From: Sandarakinorhabdus glacialis
GTDB lineage: Bacteria; Pseudomonadota; Alphaproteobacteria; Sphingomonadales; Sphingomonadaceae
DNA: 64,000 nucleotides
NCBI RefSeq assembly: GCF_014643455.1
Contig: NZ_BMJM01000004.1
Location: 62,001-126,000, forward strand
Reading direction: 5' to 3'
Within the stretch, counting starts at the first letter, position 1. The number at the start of each line of letters is the position of its first letter. A model generated the notes under the pieces. That model did no database searches. It was given only the letters and a program-made list of their open reading frames with translations, and had not been told where the DNA came from. Made by a program: the position numbers and the translations under genes. Positions 1-10,828 of the stretch are shown in pieces.

Positions 1-1975
1 GGCGCAGGTCGCCCAAAATCGATTCACCGGTCAAGCCTTTTTCCTTGCGCAGCGGGTAATCGTCCATCTGCAGGAACAATGTGCCGGCGTTCGGCGCGTT
101 GGTGAAGCTGGCACCATCGAGGCCGGCGAATGCCACGGCATGATCGATACCGGGGGTCGTCATCGCGGTCTTGACGGCGTTCTTGATCGCGGCGTCGGTG
201 CGTTCGAGCGACGAACCCGGCGGCAATTGGACCACCGCGATCAGATAGCCCTGGTCCTGCGCCGGGATGAACCCGATGGGCGTCGCAGTGAAGCGCCACG
301 CCGCCAGCGCCAGCAAGCCGATATAGACCACCAGGATGATGCCGATGGTGCGTATCGTCCGCGCCGTGATCCGGCCATAGCGTTCGGACAACCAGGCAAA
401 GCCGCGGTTGAAGCCGTCGGCGGCCTTGGCGGGATAGCGGCGCCAGCCGGTCGGCTTGTGGTGCGGATCGTGTGGCTTGAGCAGCAGTGCAGCGAGCGCC
501 GGCGACAGCGTCAACGAGACGATGCATGAAATCAGCGTCGCTGCCGAGATCGTCAACGCGAACTGCTTGTAGAACTGGCCCGAGATGCCGCTGATGAAGG
601 CGGTCGGTACGAAGACGGCGCACAGCGTCAGCGCGATGGCGATCAACGCGCCGCCGACCTCGTCCATGGTTCGGTACGACGCCTCGCGGGGGCTATAGCC
701 AAGGGTCAGCTCGCGCTCGACATTCTCGACGACGACGATGGCGTCATCGACGACGATGCCGATGGCGAGCACCAGGCCGAACAGCGACAAATTGTTGAGC
801 GAATAGCCAAAGGCCGCCATCACTGCGAACGTTCCGATCAGCGAGACCGGGATCGCAAGGACGGGAATAATCGCCGCGCGCCAGCTTTGCAGGAAGATCA
901 GCACGACGAGCACCACAAGGATGACAGCTTCGACAAGCGTTTCCTGGACGCTGTCGATCGAGGCGCGAACATATTCGGTCGGGTTGTAGGGGACCGAATA
1001 AGCGATCCCCTGCGGGAAGGCCCGCTTGGCCTCTTCCATCGTCGCCATGATCGCGTCGGCGGTGGCAAGCGCGTTGGAGCCGGGCCGCTGGGTGATGCCG
1101 ATACCGACGCCCTGCTGGCCGTTGACATAGGCATTGGTGCCGTAATCCTGGGCGCCGATCTCGACGCGCGCGACGTCCGATACCCTGACGACGCTGTTAC
1201 CGTCGGCGCGGATGACGACCGCGCCGAATTGTTCGGGCGTAGTCAGCCGGCCGAGCGCCTGGACGTTCAGCTCGAAGCCCGAGCCGCCGCGATCGAACGG
1301 CGGGGCGCCCACCGAGCCGGCGGCAACCTGGACATTCTGGGCGCGCAGGGCCGCGACGATCTCCTCGGCGTTGAGGCCGCGCGAGGCCGCCTTTTCCGGG
1401 TCGATCCAGATCCGCATAGAATAATCCCGGACGCCGAAGACGTTGATGCCGCCGACGCCATCGAGGCGGGCTAGCCGGTCCCTCAGGAACAGCGTCGCAT
1501 AGTTGGAAACATAGCCGATATCATAGGTATTGTTCGGCGAGTGAAGGAACACCACGAGCAGGATATCGGGCGAGTTCTTGCGGGTCGTGACGCCGAGTGC
1601 GCGCACCGACTCGGGCAGGCGCGGTTCGGCCGAGGCGACGCGATTCTGAACCAGGACCTGGGCATTGTCGAGGTTGGTGCCCAGCTTGAAGACGACGTTG
1701 AGCGTCACGCGGCCATCACCGGTCGACGACGAGGTCATGTAGATCATGTCCTCGACGCCGTTGATTTCCTGCTCCAGCGGTGCAGCCACCGTATCGGCGA
1801 GGACCTCGGCGGAAGCGCCGGGATAGGAGGCGGTCACCGAGATCGTCGGGGGCGCGATCTCTGGATATTGGGCAACCGGCAGGGTTGGATAGGCGACGAT
1901 GCCGACCAGCACGATGAGGATCGAGATGACCGCGGCGAAAATCGGCCGGTCGATGAAAAAGCGAGATAACCGCAT
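1..1975 (-). CDS. RND (HAE1-type) multidrug efflux permease, C-terminal part cut by window edge
   Basis: Inner-membrane proton/drug antiporter of the AcrB/MexB family. About 658 of roughly 1,050 expected residues lie in the window; the 3' part runs off at position 1. The N-terminus reads MRLSRFFIDRPIFAAVISIL, the usual first transmembrane helix. A GIVVDDAIVVVENVER segment carries the paired aspartates (about residues 410-411) equivalent to the proton-relay pair of AcrB. PIGFIPAQDQG near residue 566 is the conserved start of the second half. It begins 3 nt after the adaptor stop, so the two are one operon. Substrate cannot be told from sequence. No outer-membrane channel gene is visible; one could lie past the edge. 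Confidence 0.93.
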   Translation of the reverse strand, partial: MRLSRFFIDRPIFAAVISILIVLVGIVAYPTLPVAQYPEIAPPTISVTASYPGASAEVLADTVAAPLEQEINGVEDMIYMTSSSTGDGRVTLNVVFKLGTNLDNAQVLVQNRVASAEPRLPESVRALGVTTRKNSPDILLVVFLHSPNNTYDIGYVSNYATLFLRDRLARLDGVGGINVFGVRDYSMRIWIDPEKAASRGLNAEEIVAALRAQNVQVAAGSVGAPPFDRGGSGFELNVQALGRLTTPEQFGAVVIRADGNSVVRVSDVARVEIGAQDYGTNAYVNGQQGVGIGITQRPGSNALATADAIMATMEEAKRAFPQGIAYSVPYNPTEYVRASIDSVQETLVEAVILVVLVVLIFLQSWRAAIIPVLAIPVSLIGTFAVMAAFGYSLNNLSLFGLVLAIGIVVDDAIVVVENVERELTLGYSPREASYRTMDEVGGALIAIALTLCAVFVPTAFISGISGQFYKQFALTISAATLISCIVSLTLSPALAALLLKPHDPHHKPTGWRRYPAKAADGFNRGFAWLSERYGRITARTIRTIGIILVVYIGLLALAAWRFTATPIGFIPAQDQGYLIAVVQLPPGSSLERTDAAIKNAVKTAMTTPGIDHAVAFAGLDGASFTNAPNAGTLFLQMDDYPLRKEKGLTGESILGDLR

Positions 1976-1978
1976 CGG

Positions 1979-3193
1979 TCAGTTCTTGCGAACGGCGTCG
2001 GTCGCCGAGGTCGCCGGCGCTTCGACAATCGCCGGCGGTATGGGTCCGGTACCGGGCGCCGGCGGCACGATCTTGCCGGGTTTCGTCGTCACCATGGTTC
2101 CGGGGCGTGCGCGTTGCACGCCTTCGATGATGATCTTGTCATCGGTCTTGAGGCCACCGCGGACGACGCGCAAGCCATCGATCAGCGGCCCCAGGACCAG
2201 GACGCGCGGCACGACGATACGGTCGGGGTCGACCACCATCGCCACCTTGCGGGTCTGGTCGGTGACGACGGCATCCTCGGGGATCAGCATGCCGTTGTAG
2301 GCGCCCGATCCGATCAGGCGCATATGGCCGAACAGGCCCGGCGTGAGGAAGCCATCGGGATTTCGCACGACGGCGCGGCCGCGGATGGTGCCGCTGCCGA
2401 TATCGATGGCGTTGTCGACGAAATCCATCCGTCCGCGCCAGCGATATTCGGTTTCGTCGCCGAGGCGGATTTCAACAGGGTTGGGCGCCACACGCGACGA
2501 TGGTCGGGTTCCGGCCTGGTTGGCGCGTTGATATTTCAGATACACCGCTTCCGATCCGGTAAATATGAAATGGATCGGATCGAGCGTTACGACCGAGGTC
2601 AGCACCGTCGTACCGGCAGTGACATACGCTCCGACATCGGCCCGGCGATCGGACATGCGGCCCGAGATCGGTGCGGTGACGCGGGTGAAATTCACATCGA
2701 GCGCGCGGGCGGCGACGGTCGCTTGTGCAGCCGCAAGGGCGGCGTCGGCCTGGGCAAGGGTCGCCTTGCTGGTGTCGAACTCCTCCTTGCTGATCGCATT
2801 GCCGGCGAGGAGCTTTTCGGTACGACCGAAATTGCTGCGCGCCAGGTCGGCGGTCGCGCGGGCGCGCTGGGCTTCGGCCCGCGCCTGCCCCAGTACGGCG
2901 TCGAAGGGCCGCGGGTCGATGACGAACAGCAGGTCACCGGCGCGAGCGAACTCGCCATCACGAAAATTGATGCTCTTGATGTAGCCTGCGACCCGGGGAC
3001 GGACTTCGACAGACTGACGGGCTTCAAAGCGCCCGATATAGTCATCCCAATCGACGATCGGCTTAATCAAGGGGTTGGCGACGGTGACCAGGGGGAGCGG
3101 ACCGCCGGGAGCGCCAGGCGCGCCGGCCTGTTTTTCGCCGCACGCCGCGATGCCGACAGCGAGCAGGCTCGTCAACGCCAATCGAGACCACAT
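1979..3193 (-). CDS. RND efflux periplasmic adaptor (AcrA/MexA-like lipoprotein)
   Basis: Membrane-fusion protein that links the RND permease to an outer-membrane channel. The chosen ATG gives 404 aa and is preceded by AAAGGTAA at good spacing; an upstream in-frame start would bury the signal peptide. Residues 1-18 form a lipoprotein signal with lipobox IAAC and the lipidated Cys at 18. The barrel-sandwich part (VRPRVAGYIKSINFRDGEFARAGDLLF, split by a coiled-coil hairpin rich in Ala/Glu/Arg) and the following beta-barrel are typical. It is first in the operon with the permease and divergent from the marR gene, which probably regulates it. Confidence 0.92.
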   Translation of the reverse strand: MWSRLALTSLLAVGIAACGEKQAGAPGAPGGPLPLVTVANPLIKPIVDWDDYIGRFEARQSVEVRPRVAGYIKSINFRDGEFARAGDLLFVIDPRPFDAVLGQARAEAQRARATADLARSNFGRTEKLLAGNAISKEEFDTSKATLAQADAALAAAQATVAARALDVNFTRVTAPISGRMSDRRADVGAYVTAGTTVLTSVVTLDPIHFIFTGSEAVYLKYQRANQAGTRPSSRVAPNPVEIRLGDETEYRWRGRMDFVDNAIDIGSGTIRGRAVVRNPDGFLTPGLFGHMRLIGSGAYNGMLIPEDAVVTDQTRKVAMVVDPDRIVVPRVLVLGPLIDGLRVVRGGLKTDDKIIIEGVQRARPGTMVTTKPGKIVPPAPGTGPIPPAIVEAPATSATDAVRKN

Positions 3194-3302
3194 CCGCTGA
3201 TTACCTTTGTACTGTGGGTCGAGGTTAGCTTTGCTGCGGTGCAAGGTAAACAATAGGCCTGGAAATGTCATGACGTCGTAACAATCGAACATGGGGAGAG
3301 TG

Positions 3303-3371
3303 ATGAGCGACCCAGCATTGGATAGGTGGACGCAGCAGCTGCAGCACTGTATCTATGATCAAGAGACTTGA
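3303..3371 (+). CDS. possible 22-aa leader peptide upstream of marR
   Basis: A short reading frame begins MSDPALDRW after GGGGAGAG, a stronger ribosome-binding site than any before the first in-frame ATG of the marR gene. It ends at a TGA inside the palindrome described at 3358. It is out of frame with marR. It could be a translated leader, or the true marR N-terminus separated by a frameshift. Nothing else supports expression. Confidence 0.25.
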   Translation: MSDPALDRWTQQLQHCIYDQET

Positions 3372-3882
3372 TGGTCAAGATACTTTAGGACAAAACACGT
3401 TGGACAAGGCCGAGCATCTCCAGTCGATCATGAACGCGGGACGCCGGATCCATCAGGTCGTCGACACCATCGACATGGTGGTTTCGGTTCGCTTCGGCGT
3501 GTCCCGGAACGATCTTAGGTGCCTGCATTTGCTTGAGGAAGGTCCAGCGACGCCTGGCGAAGTGGCCGTGCGGACAGGGCTGACAAGTGGCTCGGTAACA
3601 GCGTTGATCGACCGACTCGAGGGAGCGGGCTTCGTCGAACGCCGGCGGTCGTGTGCCGATCGGCGGTCGGTCGAGATCGTCATGAACGAGACGCGCTTGC
3701 TTGAACTGCGCGCCATTCATGGCGAAATCGAGCAGTGGATCCGCGATTTTTATAGTGATCGCCCGGCCGCCGAAGTCGCCGCAACAGGGCAGGCGCTGGG
3801 AGTGTTCGCGGAGTTGCTGGGTGGATTTGCCGATCAGTTCGCGCGAGTGAAATGCTGTCCCGGCGCTGGCGGAGCGCAATAA
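3355..3882 (+). CDS. MarR-family transcriptional regulator
   Basis: Winged-helix regulator, 175 aa from the ATG or 160 aa from a TTG at 3400. The TTG is preceded by AGGA at about 9 nt, whereas the ATG has no clear ribosome-binding site, so the TTG may be the true start. The core (LRCLHLLEEGPATPGEVAVR, then GLTSGSVTALIDRLEGAGFVER) is the MarR recognition helix, and the following RRSCADRRSVEIVM is the wing. It sits divergent to the RND pair and 42 nt upstream of an MFS transporter, so it probably represses one or both. Inducer unknown. Confidence 0.85.
   Translation: MIKRLDGQDTLGQNTLDKAEHLQSIMNAGRRIHQVVDTIDMVVSVRFGVSRNDLRCLHLLEEGPATPGEVAVRTGLTSGSVTALIDRLEGAGFVERRRSCADRRSVEIVMNETRLLELRAIHGEIEQWIRDFYSDRPAAEVAATGQALGVFAELLGGFADQFARVKCCPGAGGAQ
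3358..3372. promoter_or_regulatory. perfect inverted repeat, candidate MarR operator
   Basis: ATCAAG-AGA-CTTGAT is a perfect 15-bp dyad beside the divergent efflux/marR promoter region. Its size and symmetry fit a MarR-family operator, and it would fall in the leader if marR starts at the TTG at 3400. Operator function is inference. Confidence 0.4.
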
Positions 3883-3924
3883 ACTAAGCTTGGCAATGCG
3901 GCTTGGGTCAGCCAAGGAATTCAA

Positions 3925-5280
3925 ATGCGCTTTGCCATGCCTCGACGCGAATTTGCCGTGTTGTTTGCGGTGCTGTTGACCGTGGCGGCGGGCAATACCG
4001 CGATGCAGACGGTGTTACCCGGCATTGCGCGGGTGATCCAGATTCCCGACATGCTGGTAGCGATCATTTTTTCATTCTCGGCGCTGCTGTGGACGTTCAG
4101 CGCGCCGTATTGGGCGCGGCAGTCGGATATTCGGGGTCGGCGGCGGCTGATGGAGGTCGGCGTCATCGGCTTCGGCGTGTCGATGCTGGGCTGCGGGATC
4201 ATCATTTTTGCCGGTCTCAGGGGCTTGCTGGTGCCGGTGGCGACGTTTGCGCTGTTCGCCAGCATGCGGTCGCTTTTTGGCATTTTCGGATCGGCTTCGA
4301 ACCCGGCAGCGCAGGCCTATGTTGCTGCAAGGACTAGCGAATCCGAGCGCACCAACGCGCTGGCGTCGCTGTCGTCGGCGTTCGGGCTGGGGACGATTAT
4401 CGGGCCGGCGCTGGCGCCCTTGTTCATTATCGGGGCGCTGGGGCTGTCAGGGCCGTTGTTTGCCTTTGCGTTGATCGCGGTGTTCGTGCTGATCGCTGTG
4501 CGGCGGTATCTGCCGGACGATGATCCTACGCATTTTCCGGGGCTTATCGGCGCGGGGGCGAATTCGTTGAATGTCGGTAGCGGTGGCCACGGCGCGCCGG
4601 CGACCGAGCCGACGGTGAGCGGCGGCGCGACGGGGGCGAGCCTGCAGGCGGCTTCGGCTGGGCGCGGCGTGCGGTTGTCGTGGCGCGATCCCAGGATCTT
4701 GCCGTTCATGATCTTCGGCTTCTGTTCGGGGTCGATCCAGGCGGCTACGGGGCAGGCGCTGGGGTTCCTGGTCATCGATACGATCGGGGGTAACCCTCTG
4801 CAGGCGCAGCAGGAAATCGCCATCATCTTCATGGGTGGGGCCGTGGCGACGCTGTTGGCGCAATGGGGCCTGATCCCGATGTTCAAGATGACGCCGTCGT
4901 CGCTGATGCGCTGGGGGACGGCGATTGCAGCGATCGGCACGGCGGGAATTGCCGTCGCGCCGGATTTTTATGCGCTGGTCGTGGCGTTTTCGCTGGCGTC
5001 GCTGGGCTATGGCTTTGCCCGGCCGGGGTTTACCGCCGGGGCGAGCCTGGCGGTGGGGCGGTCCGAGCAGGGCGGCGTGGCGGGGGCGATCACGTCGGTC
5101 AACGGGTCGTGCTTCGTGTTGGCGCCGGCGGTCGGGATCGGGCTGTACCAGCTGTCGCCGACCTTGCCTTACGGGTTGGCGGCGGCGGCTTTGGCGGCTT
5201 TGTTTATTTATAGCCGTCGTAACAAGGCGTTAGGGGAAAACCCGGTGGTCGACAGCGATTCCGGGGATCGTCTGAAGTAA
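3925..5280 (+). CDS. MFS transporter, probable drug or small-solute exporter
   Basis: A 451-aa polytopic protein with about 12 hydrophobic segments and a long polar central loop (roughly residues 200-255) between the halves. The loop after helix 2, YWARQSDIRGRRRLMEVGV, contains a variant of the MFS motif A (D-x-x-G-R-R-R). AAGGAA precedes the start. It follows marR in the same direction and would be co-transcribed. Substrate is not identifiable; the neighbouring RND operon and MarR suggest export. Its transcript can end at the bidirectional hairpin at 5369. Confidence 0.85.
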   Translation: MRFAMPRREFAVLFAVLLTVAAGNTAMQTVLPGIARVIQIPDMLVAIIFSFSALLWTFSAPYWARQSDIRGRRRLMEVGVIGFGVSMLGCGIIIFAGLRGLLVPVATFALFASMRSLFGIFGSASNPAAQAYVAARTSESERTNALASLSSAFGLGTIIGPALAPLFIIGALGLSGPLFAFALIAVFVLIAVRRYLPDDDPTHFPGLIGAGANSLNVGSGGHGAPATEPTVSGGATGASLQAASAGRGVRLSWRDPRILPFMIFGFCSGSIQAATGQALGFLVIDTIGGNPLQAQQEIAIIFMGGAVATLLAQWGLIPMFKMTPSSLMRWGTAIAAIGTAGIAVAPDFYALVVAFSLASLGYGFARPGFTAGASLAVGRSEQGGVAGAITSVNGSCFVLAPAVGIGLYQLSPTLPYGLAAAALAALFIYSRRNKALGENPVVDSDSGDRLK

Positions 5281-5363
5281 ATTTCGGGACGGTTGCGGGA
5301 CTGTCGCGGGGCTGTTTTTACCCGGAAATGGGAGATGGCGGGTATGTCGGGGGACATGGCATG

Positions 5364-5403
5364 AAAAAGGGGCCGTCCATTGCTGGACGGCCCCTGGTTT
5401 TTT
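5364..5403 (-). terminator. bidirectional intrinsic terminator between ftsH and the MFS gene
   Basis: An 11-bp perfect stem (5369-5379 with 5384-5394) and a 4-nt loop are flanked by five As on the left and a T-rich run on the right. Read on the minus strand it is a classic GC stem followed by five Us, 25 nt past ftsH. On the plus strand TGGTTTTTT follows, ending the MFS gene. Confidence 0.85.
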
Positions 5404-5418
5404 GCGAGATCGGCGGGG

Positions 5419-7362
<1,944 letters not shown>

Positions 7363-7396
7363 GAATCGGCTTCCTGCGAAGAATGAGTCGACACCA

Positions 7397-7424
7397 GAGA
7401 TAAGCCTCTTGCAGCGGCTTGCAA
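7397..7424 (-). promoter_or_regulatory. candidate ftsH promoter
   Basis: On the minus strand, TTGCAA and TATCTC are separated by 16 nt, about 35 nt upstream of the ftsH start codon. The match to the sigma-70 consensus is partial. No heat-shock consensus was recognised. Confidence 0.3.
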
Positions 7425-7520
7425 TCTACCTGTGCGATTCTGACCCGGGAGAGTGGGGTTTGCGGCCTGGAATTGGGGCTCTTTAGCTTGTTATCGGGAT
7501 TGGTTTTGACGAGGCAAGTC

Positions 7521-7580
7521 CCCCTCACCCGGGCCGCGCAAGGGCGCGTCTCTCGACCTCTCCCGCAAGGGGAGAGGTGA
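7521..7580 (+). repeat. 60-nt GC-rich intergenic repeat, type D1, copy 1
   Basis: The element begins CCCCTCACCCGGG, passes through a GCGC-AAGG-GCGC hairpin and ends in CTCTCCC-GCAA-GGGGAGAGG. A copy differing at two positions occurs at 39501-39560, 32 kb away. It lies between genes and is non-coding. Confidence 0.85.
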
Positions 7581-7608
7581 TGCGATGGCTTGTTTTTGGT
7601 GAGTTGGG

Positions 7609-7666
7609 CACACCCTCACCCGGCGCGCTGGCGCGCGTCTCGCCTCTCCCGCAAGCGGGAGAGGGT
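7609..7666 (+). repeat. GC-rich intergenic repeat, diverged type D1 relative
   Basis: It shows the same plan as the 7521 copy: CCCTCACCCGG, a GCGCGCTGGCGCGC hairpin, then CTCTCCCGC-AA-GCGGGAGAG. The arms differ but remain self-complementary. It overlaps no recognised gene and ends just past the tilS stop. Confidence 0.65.
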
Positions 7667-7674
7667 AGGAGGGC

Positions 7675-8619
7675 TCAGCGTCTGGGAGGGGCGGGGGTGA
7701 AGAGCCAGAGGTTGGTCTTGGGAATGGCGCGGATGTTGGCGAGGGTGGTGGGTTCGGCGTTGGTCAGGCGGTTGATGAGAGTGGTGATCTCGGGGCCGCG
7801 GAGTTCGGCGGTCGGGGCGAGGTGGAGAAGGGCGCGGCGGACGAGGCGGTGGACGAGGGCGGTGGGGAGATTGGCGGCGTCCAAAGTGACCGATGTGGCG
7901 GTGGCGACGGCGTTGCCGGCCCAGGCGCGGTCTTCGGTCCATTGGAGGGCGGCTTCGGCTTCCGCGAGGTGCGCGGCGGACTGGGCCATCCGGGCGGGAT
8001 CCAGCCATGGGGTCGCGGCTAGGAGGCGGCGGGCGTGGGTGCGGGCGAAGCGGGGGTTGTCGTTGGACGGGTCGGTGATCGGGCGCCAGCCGCCGGCCCG
8101 GGCGATTTCGGCGAGGGCCTGGCGGCGGACGGTGAGCAGCGGGCGGGCGAGGACGACGGTGTTCGACAGGCGGCGCGTCGGGCGGATGCCGGAGAGACCG
8201 GTGCTGCCGCTGCCGCGGGCGAGTCGCATGAGCAGGGTTTCGGCCTGGTCGTCGGCGTGGTGGGCAGTGAGCAGGAGGCGGGTTGCGTGGCCGGCGCACC
8301 AGTCGGCCATCAGCCTGTAGCGGGCGTCGCGGGCGGCGGCTTGCAGGTCGCTGCCGGGTTTTTCGCCGGTCCAGGTGAGAGTGACGTGCGGGATGGCGCG
8401 GGCGGCGCACTGGCCGGCGACCCCTGCGGCCTCGGCGGCAGATGCGGGGCGCAGCGCATGGTCGACGGTGAGCGCGGTGATGCGGCCAGGCCAGGCATCA
8501 TGGGCGAGGTCGAGCAGGGCGAGGCTGTCGGGGCCACCGGAGACGGCGATGGCGATCGGCTCGCCCGAAATCAGCGGGCGATCGAGGATGCTCTGCAGAA
8601 GTGCCGCGAGGTCGGGCAT
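7675..8619 (-). CDS. tilS: tRNA(Ile)-lysidine synthase TilS
   Basis: Cytosolic enzyme that converts the wobble cytidine of the CAU-anticodon tRNA-Ile to lysidine using ATP and lysine. The PP-loop SGGPDS lies near residues 27-32. VDHALRP and the LLTAHHADDQAETLLMRL signature follow, as in TilS. At 314 aa it is a short form with little of the C-terminal domain found in the E. coli protein. It begins 7 nt after the cpoB stop, so rodZ-like - cpoB - tilS read as one operon. Confidence 0.95.
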   Translation of the reverse strand: MPDLAALLQSILDRPLISGEPIAIAVSGGPDSLALLDLAHDAWPGRITALTVDHALRPASAAEAAGVAGQCAARAIPHVTLTWTGEKPGSDLQAAARDARYRLMADWCAGHATRLLLTAHHADDQAETLLMRLARGSGSTGLSGIRPTRRLSNTVVLARPLLTVRRQALAEIARAGGWRPITDPSNDNPRFARTHARRLLAATPWLDPARMAQSAAHLAEAEAALQWTEDRAWAGNAVATATSVTLDAANLPTALVHRLVRRALLHLAPTAELRGPEITTLINRLTNAEPTTLANIRAIPKTNLWLFTPAPPRR

Positions 8620-8626
8620 ATCGGGA

Positions 8627-9553
8627 TCATGCCGCGCATTTGGCCCTGGTGCCCAGCGCCTGCGATTCGGACTTCTGGGCCGGGGTCAGCTTTTCGCCAT
8701 AGACGCTGCCGAGTTCGCCGAGGACGCGGCAGGCGTCCTTGGGTTTCTTGAGGCCGTTCATCGCGGTGGCGAGGCCGAGCAGGCTGTCGGGCGCGCGGTC
8801 GCTGCGCGGTGCGGTCTTGTAGAGTTCGAGGAAGGCGCGCGCCGCCTCGGCGTTCTGGCCGCGTTCGGCATGGCTGCGGCCGAGCCAATATTGCGCCTGG
8901 GGAACGCGGGTCGATTTGGGCCAGGCGGCGATGAAATCGGTCATCGCGATTTCGGTTTCGGGCCAGTTTTTCGACAGCGACTTGGCATAGGCCTGTTTCC
9001 AGGCGGCGTCGGCGGTGGCGGCCGGCGCGGCTGGTGTCGCAGGACGCGGCGCCGGAACGGGACGGTCGGCGAAGTCGATCTCCGGGGCACCGACGCGGGT
9101 GCCGGGCGGCGGCGGAAGGACCTGTGCGCCGGGCGCAGCGGCGGCAGCGGGCTGGCCGCCGCCTTCGAGGCCGGTGAGGCGGAATTCGAGGTCGCCGCGC
9201 AATTTCGCCTGCGCCTCGTCAAGCTGGCGCAGCTTGAACTGGTTGGCTTCGATCTGGCCGGTCAGGTCGCGCAGCTGGCGCTCGAGCTCGCCGACGCGGT
9301 TCGACAGGTCGGTGATCGGCTGCGACGCCGGCGAGCCGATGCTGGCGGGCGCGGCTGCGGCCGGGGCGTTGATCTCGGGTTCGAAATAGCGCGCGTCGCC
9401 GCCGGGGAAGACCTTGCGCTGGACGGCGCGAAGCTCGGATTCGAGCTTGCCGACGCGGCGTTCGACGCGGACCGGATCGAGGTCCTGGGCGAGCAGCGAT
9501 GAGGTCGGCAAGACGGAGAACAGGGAGGCAATGACGATCAGCGGACGCAACAT
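8627..9553 (-). CDS. cpoB: CpoB/YbgF-like periplasmic TPR protein
   Basis: Periplasmic protein that couples Tol-Pal constriction to peptidoglycan synthesis in relatives. The 308-aa protein has a signal peptide ending near SLLAQD, an N-terminal trimerising coiled coil (VERRVGKLESELRAVQRK and a second heptad block near residues 95-125), a Pro/Ala linker, and C-terminal TPRs (KQAYAKSLSKNWPETEIAM, AQYWLGRSHAERGQNAEAAR). tolQRAB and pal are not adjacent here. It starts 6 nt after the rodZ-like stop and is followed by tilS. Confidence 0.9.
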   Translation of the reverse strand: MLRPLIVIASLFSVLPTSSLLAQDLDPVRVERRVGKLESELRAVQRKVFPGGDARYFEPEINAPAAAAPASIGSPASQPITDLSNRVGELERQLRDLTGQIEANQFKLRQLDEAQAKLRGDLEFRLTGLEGGGQPAAAAAPGAQVLPPPPGTRVGAPEIDFADRPVPAPRPATPAAPAATADAAWKQAYAKSLSKNWPETEIAMTDFIAAWPKSTRVPQAQYWLGRSHAERGQNAEAARAFLELYKTAPRSDRAPDSLLGLATAMNGLKKPKDACRVLGELGSVYGEKLTPAQKSESQALGTRAKCAA

Positions 9554-9559
9554 GGCAGG

Positions 9560-10516
9560 TCAGACTCCTGGGACGGTGCCATTAGCGGTCGGTGCGCTGC
9601 TCGGTTCCGGCGTCGGCAACGAACTGAGGACCGGGCGGGGGATTTCGGCGATCGGGCGTGGGCCGGCGGCGGCGGCCGGGGTGCCGGCCGTGGTCGCGGC
9701 GGCGCGGGCGGCGAGATCGGCGGGCGCCAGGCTGACGTCGCGGATCGTTTCGACGGGACCACCCAGCGGCGGGATGGCGCGGCCACCGACGGTGACATCG
9801 AGGGCGCCCGCCTTGCCGGTGCGGAGTTGCAGGCCGGGGGTGGCGGCGGGGACCGAATAGCTTTCGCCCGTCTTGAGGATGCCGACCTTGATATTGGAGC
9901 GGGTGGCAGGATCCGTGATCTGCACCCAGACGTCTTCGCGCGCCGTGAGCACCACCGGGCCGACGGCGGGAACGACGGCGCCGGGGGTTGCAGCGAAACC
10001 GGGGGCGGCGGCGGTCGGGGCGGCGGGGACCAGTGGGTCGGTCGATTCGACGGCGCCGGTATCGGTGGAGGCGTCCTGAGCAACGGCAGCGACTTCGGTG
10101 ACCGGTGCCGGGTCGAAGGCGCCCGAGCCCCAGGCCGATAGCCCGGCGATGATCAGCACGACGACGCCGACGCTGGCGAAGACCAGGCCCTTGGAGGGCA
10201 GGCGGCGTTCATCGAGCGGTTCGAGCGACATCGGGGTCGGGACATGCGCCGCCTTGGTGGTTTCAGCGCGGAACTGGATGGCCAGCGCTTCGGGATCGAG
10301 ACCGACCGTGCGGGCGTAGGATTTGACGAAGCCGACCGCATAGGGGAGCGCCGGCAGGCTGTCGTGTTCGTCGGCCTCGAGGGCGCGCAGGTGGCGCAGC
10401 GGCACGCGGGTTTCGCGAGCGATGTCGGCGATCTCGAGTCCGGCGGCGGCACGTCCCGCGGCGAGCATCGCTCCGGTACGCTTGACGCCGCTTTCGGGCA
10501 ATTCCACGCTGGGCAT
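9560..10516 (-). CDS. RodZ-like helix-turn-helix membrane protein with DUF4115 domain
   Basis: A cytosolic HTH (IADIARETRVPLRHLRALE, about residues 34-52) is followed by one transmembrane helix (about 110-130) and a Pro/Ala-rich linker. The C-terminal periplasmic beta domain begins VVLTAREDVWVQITD. This is the RodZ layout; RodZ ties MreB to the elongation machinery, but small alphaproteobacterial homologues are less well characterised. AAGGA directly abuts the listed ATG. A GTG 9 nt further in, at 10507, has better spacing and may be the real start. It is first in the operon with cpoB and tilS. Confidence 0.85.
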   Translation of the reverse strand: MPSVELPESGVKRTGAMLAAGRAAAGLEIADIARETRVPLRHLRALEADEHDSLPALPYAVGFVKSYARTVGLDPEALAIQFRAETTKAAHVPTPMSLEPLDERRLPSKGLVFASVGVVVLIIAGLSAWGSGAFDPAPVTEVAAVAQDASTDTGAVESTDPLVPAAPTAAAPGFAATPGAVVPAVGPVVLTAREDVWVQITDPATRSNIKVGILKTGESYSVPAATPGLQLRTGKAGALDVTVGGRAIPPLGGPVETIRDVSLAPADLAARAAATTAGTPAAAAGPRPIAEIPRPVLSSLPTPEPSSAPTANGTVPGV

Positions 10517-10828
10517 TCCTTATGTGTCGGGTGCGGGCCGAACCGGGCGCCAGGCATCCGCATCGCGGCAATGTCGCCGATGCGCTTTCGATGCCGGTGG
10601 GGCGGATGCAAGTCAAGCCGATGCGGAGCCGACACGGTCGCGGCGACGGCGCAATGCGGTGGTTCGAATGCCATTGTCGCCCGTTCGTCAAGGAGTAGCT
10701 GGAGTCTGGGTCCCTTGTTGCGGCGCGTCAAAGACGCTATGGGCGCGCCAATGGCTGTCGGGGACTAGCACCCTGCGGCGGTTTCCCCCTGCCTATCTTG
10801 CACGCCCTTTCCACAGGACCCGATTTCA
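10517..10828. other. 312-nt divergent intergenic region, rodZ-like / typA
   Basis: Non-coding, GC-rich sequence between two divergent genes, so it should hold both promoters. I could not pick a convincing -35/-10 pair on either strand. The typA ribosome-binding site AGGA is at its right end and that of the rodZ-like gene (AAGGA) at its left. No hairpin with a T-run was seen. Confidence 0.6.

Larger units (their letters stand above)
7363..7674. other. 312-nt gene-free gap between tilS and ftsH
   Basis: The ftsH leader and candidate promoter occupy the left side (to about 7430). The rest holds two GC-rich hairpin repeats, listed separately at 7521 and 7609. No coding potential was seen. Confidence 0.7.

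Noticed and set aside
7521-7666. Intrinsic terminators for tilS
   Set aside because: Stems are strong but no T-run follows in the minus direction, and near-identical copies elsewhere show they are dispersed repeats.
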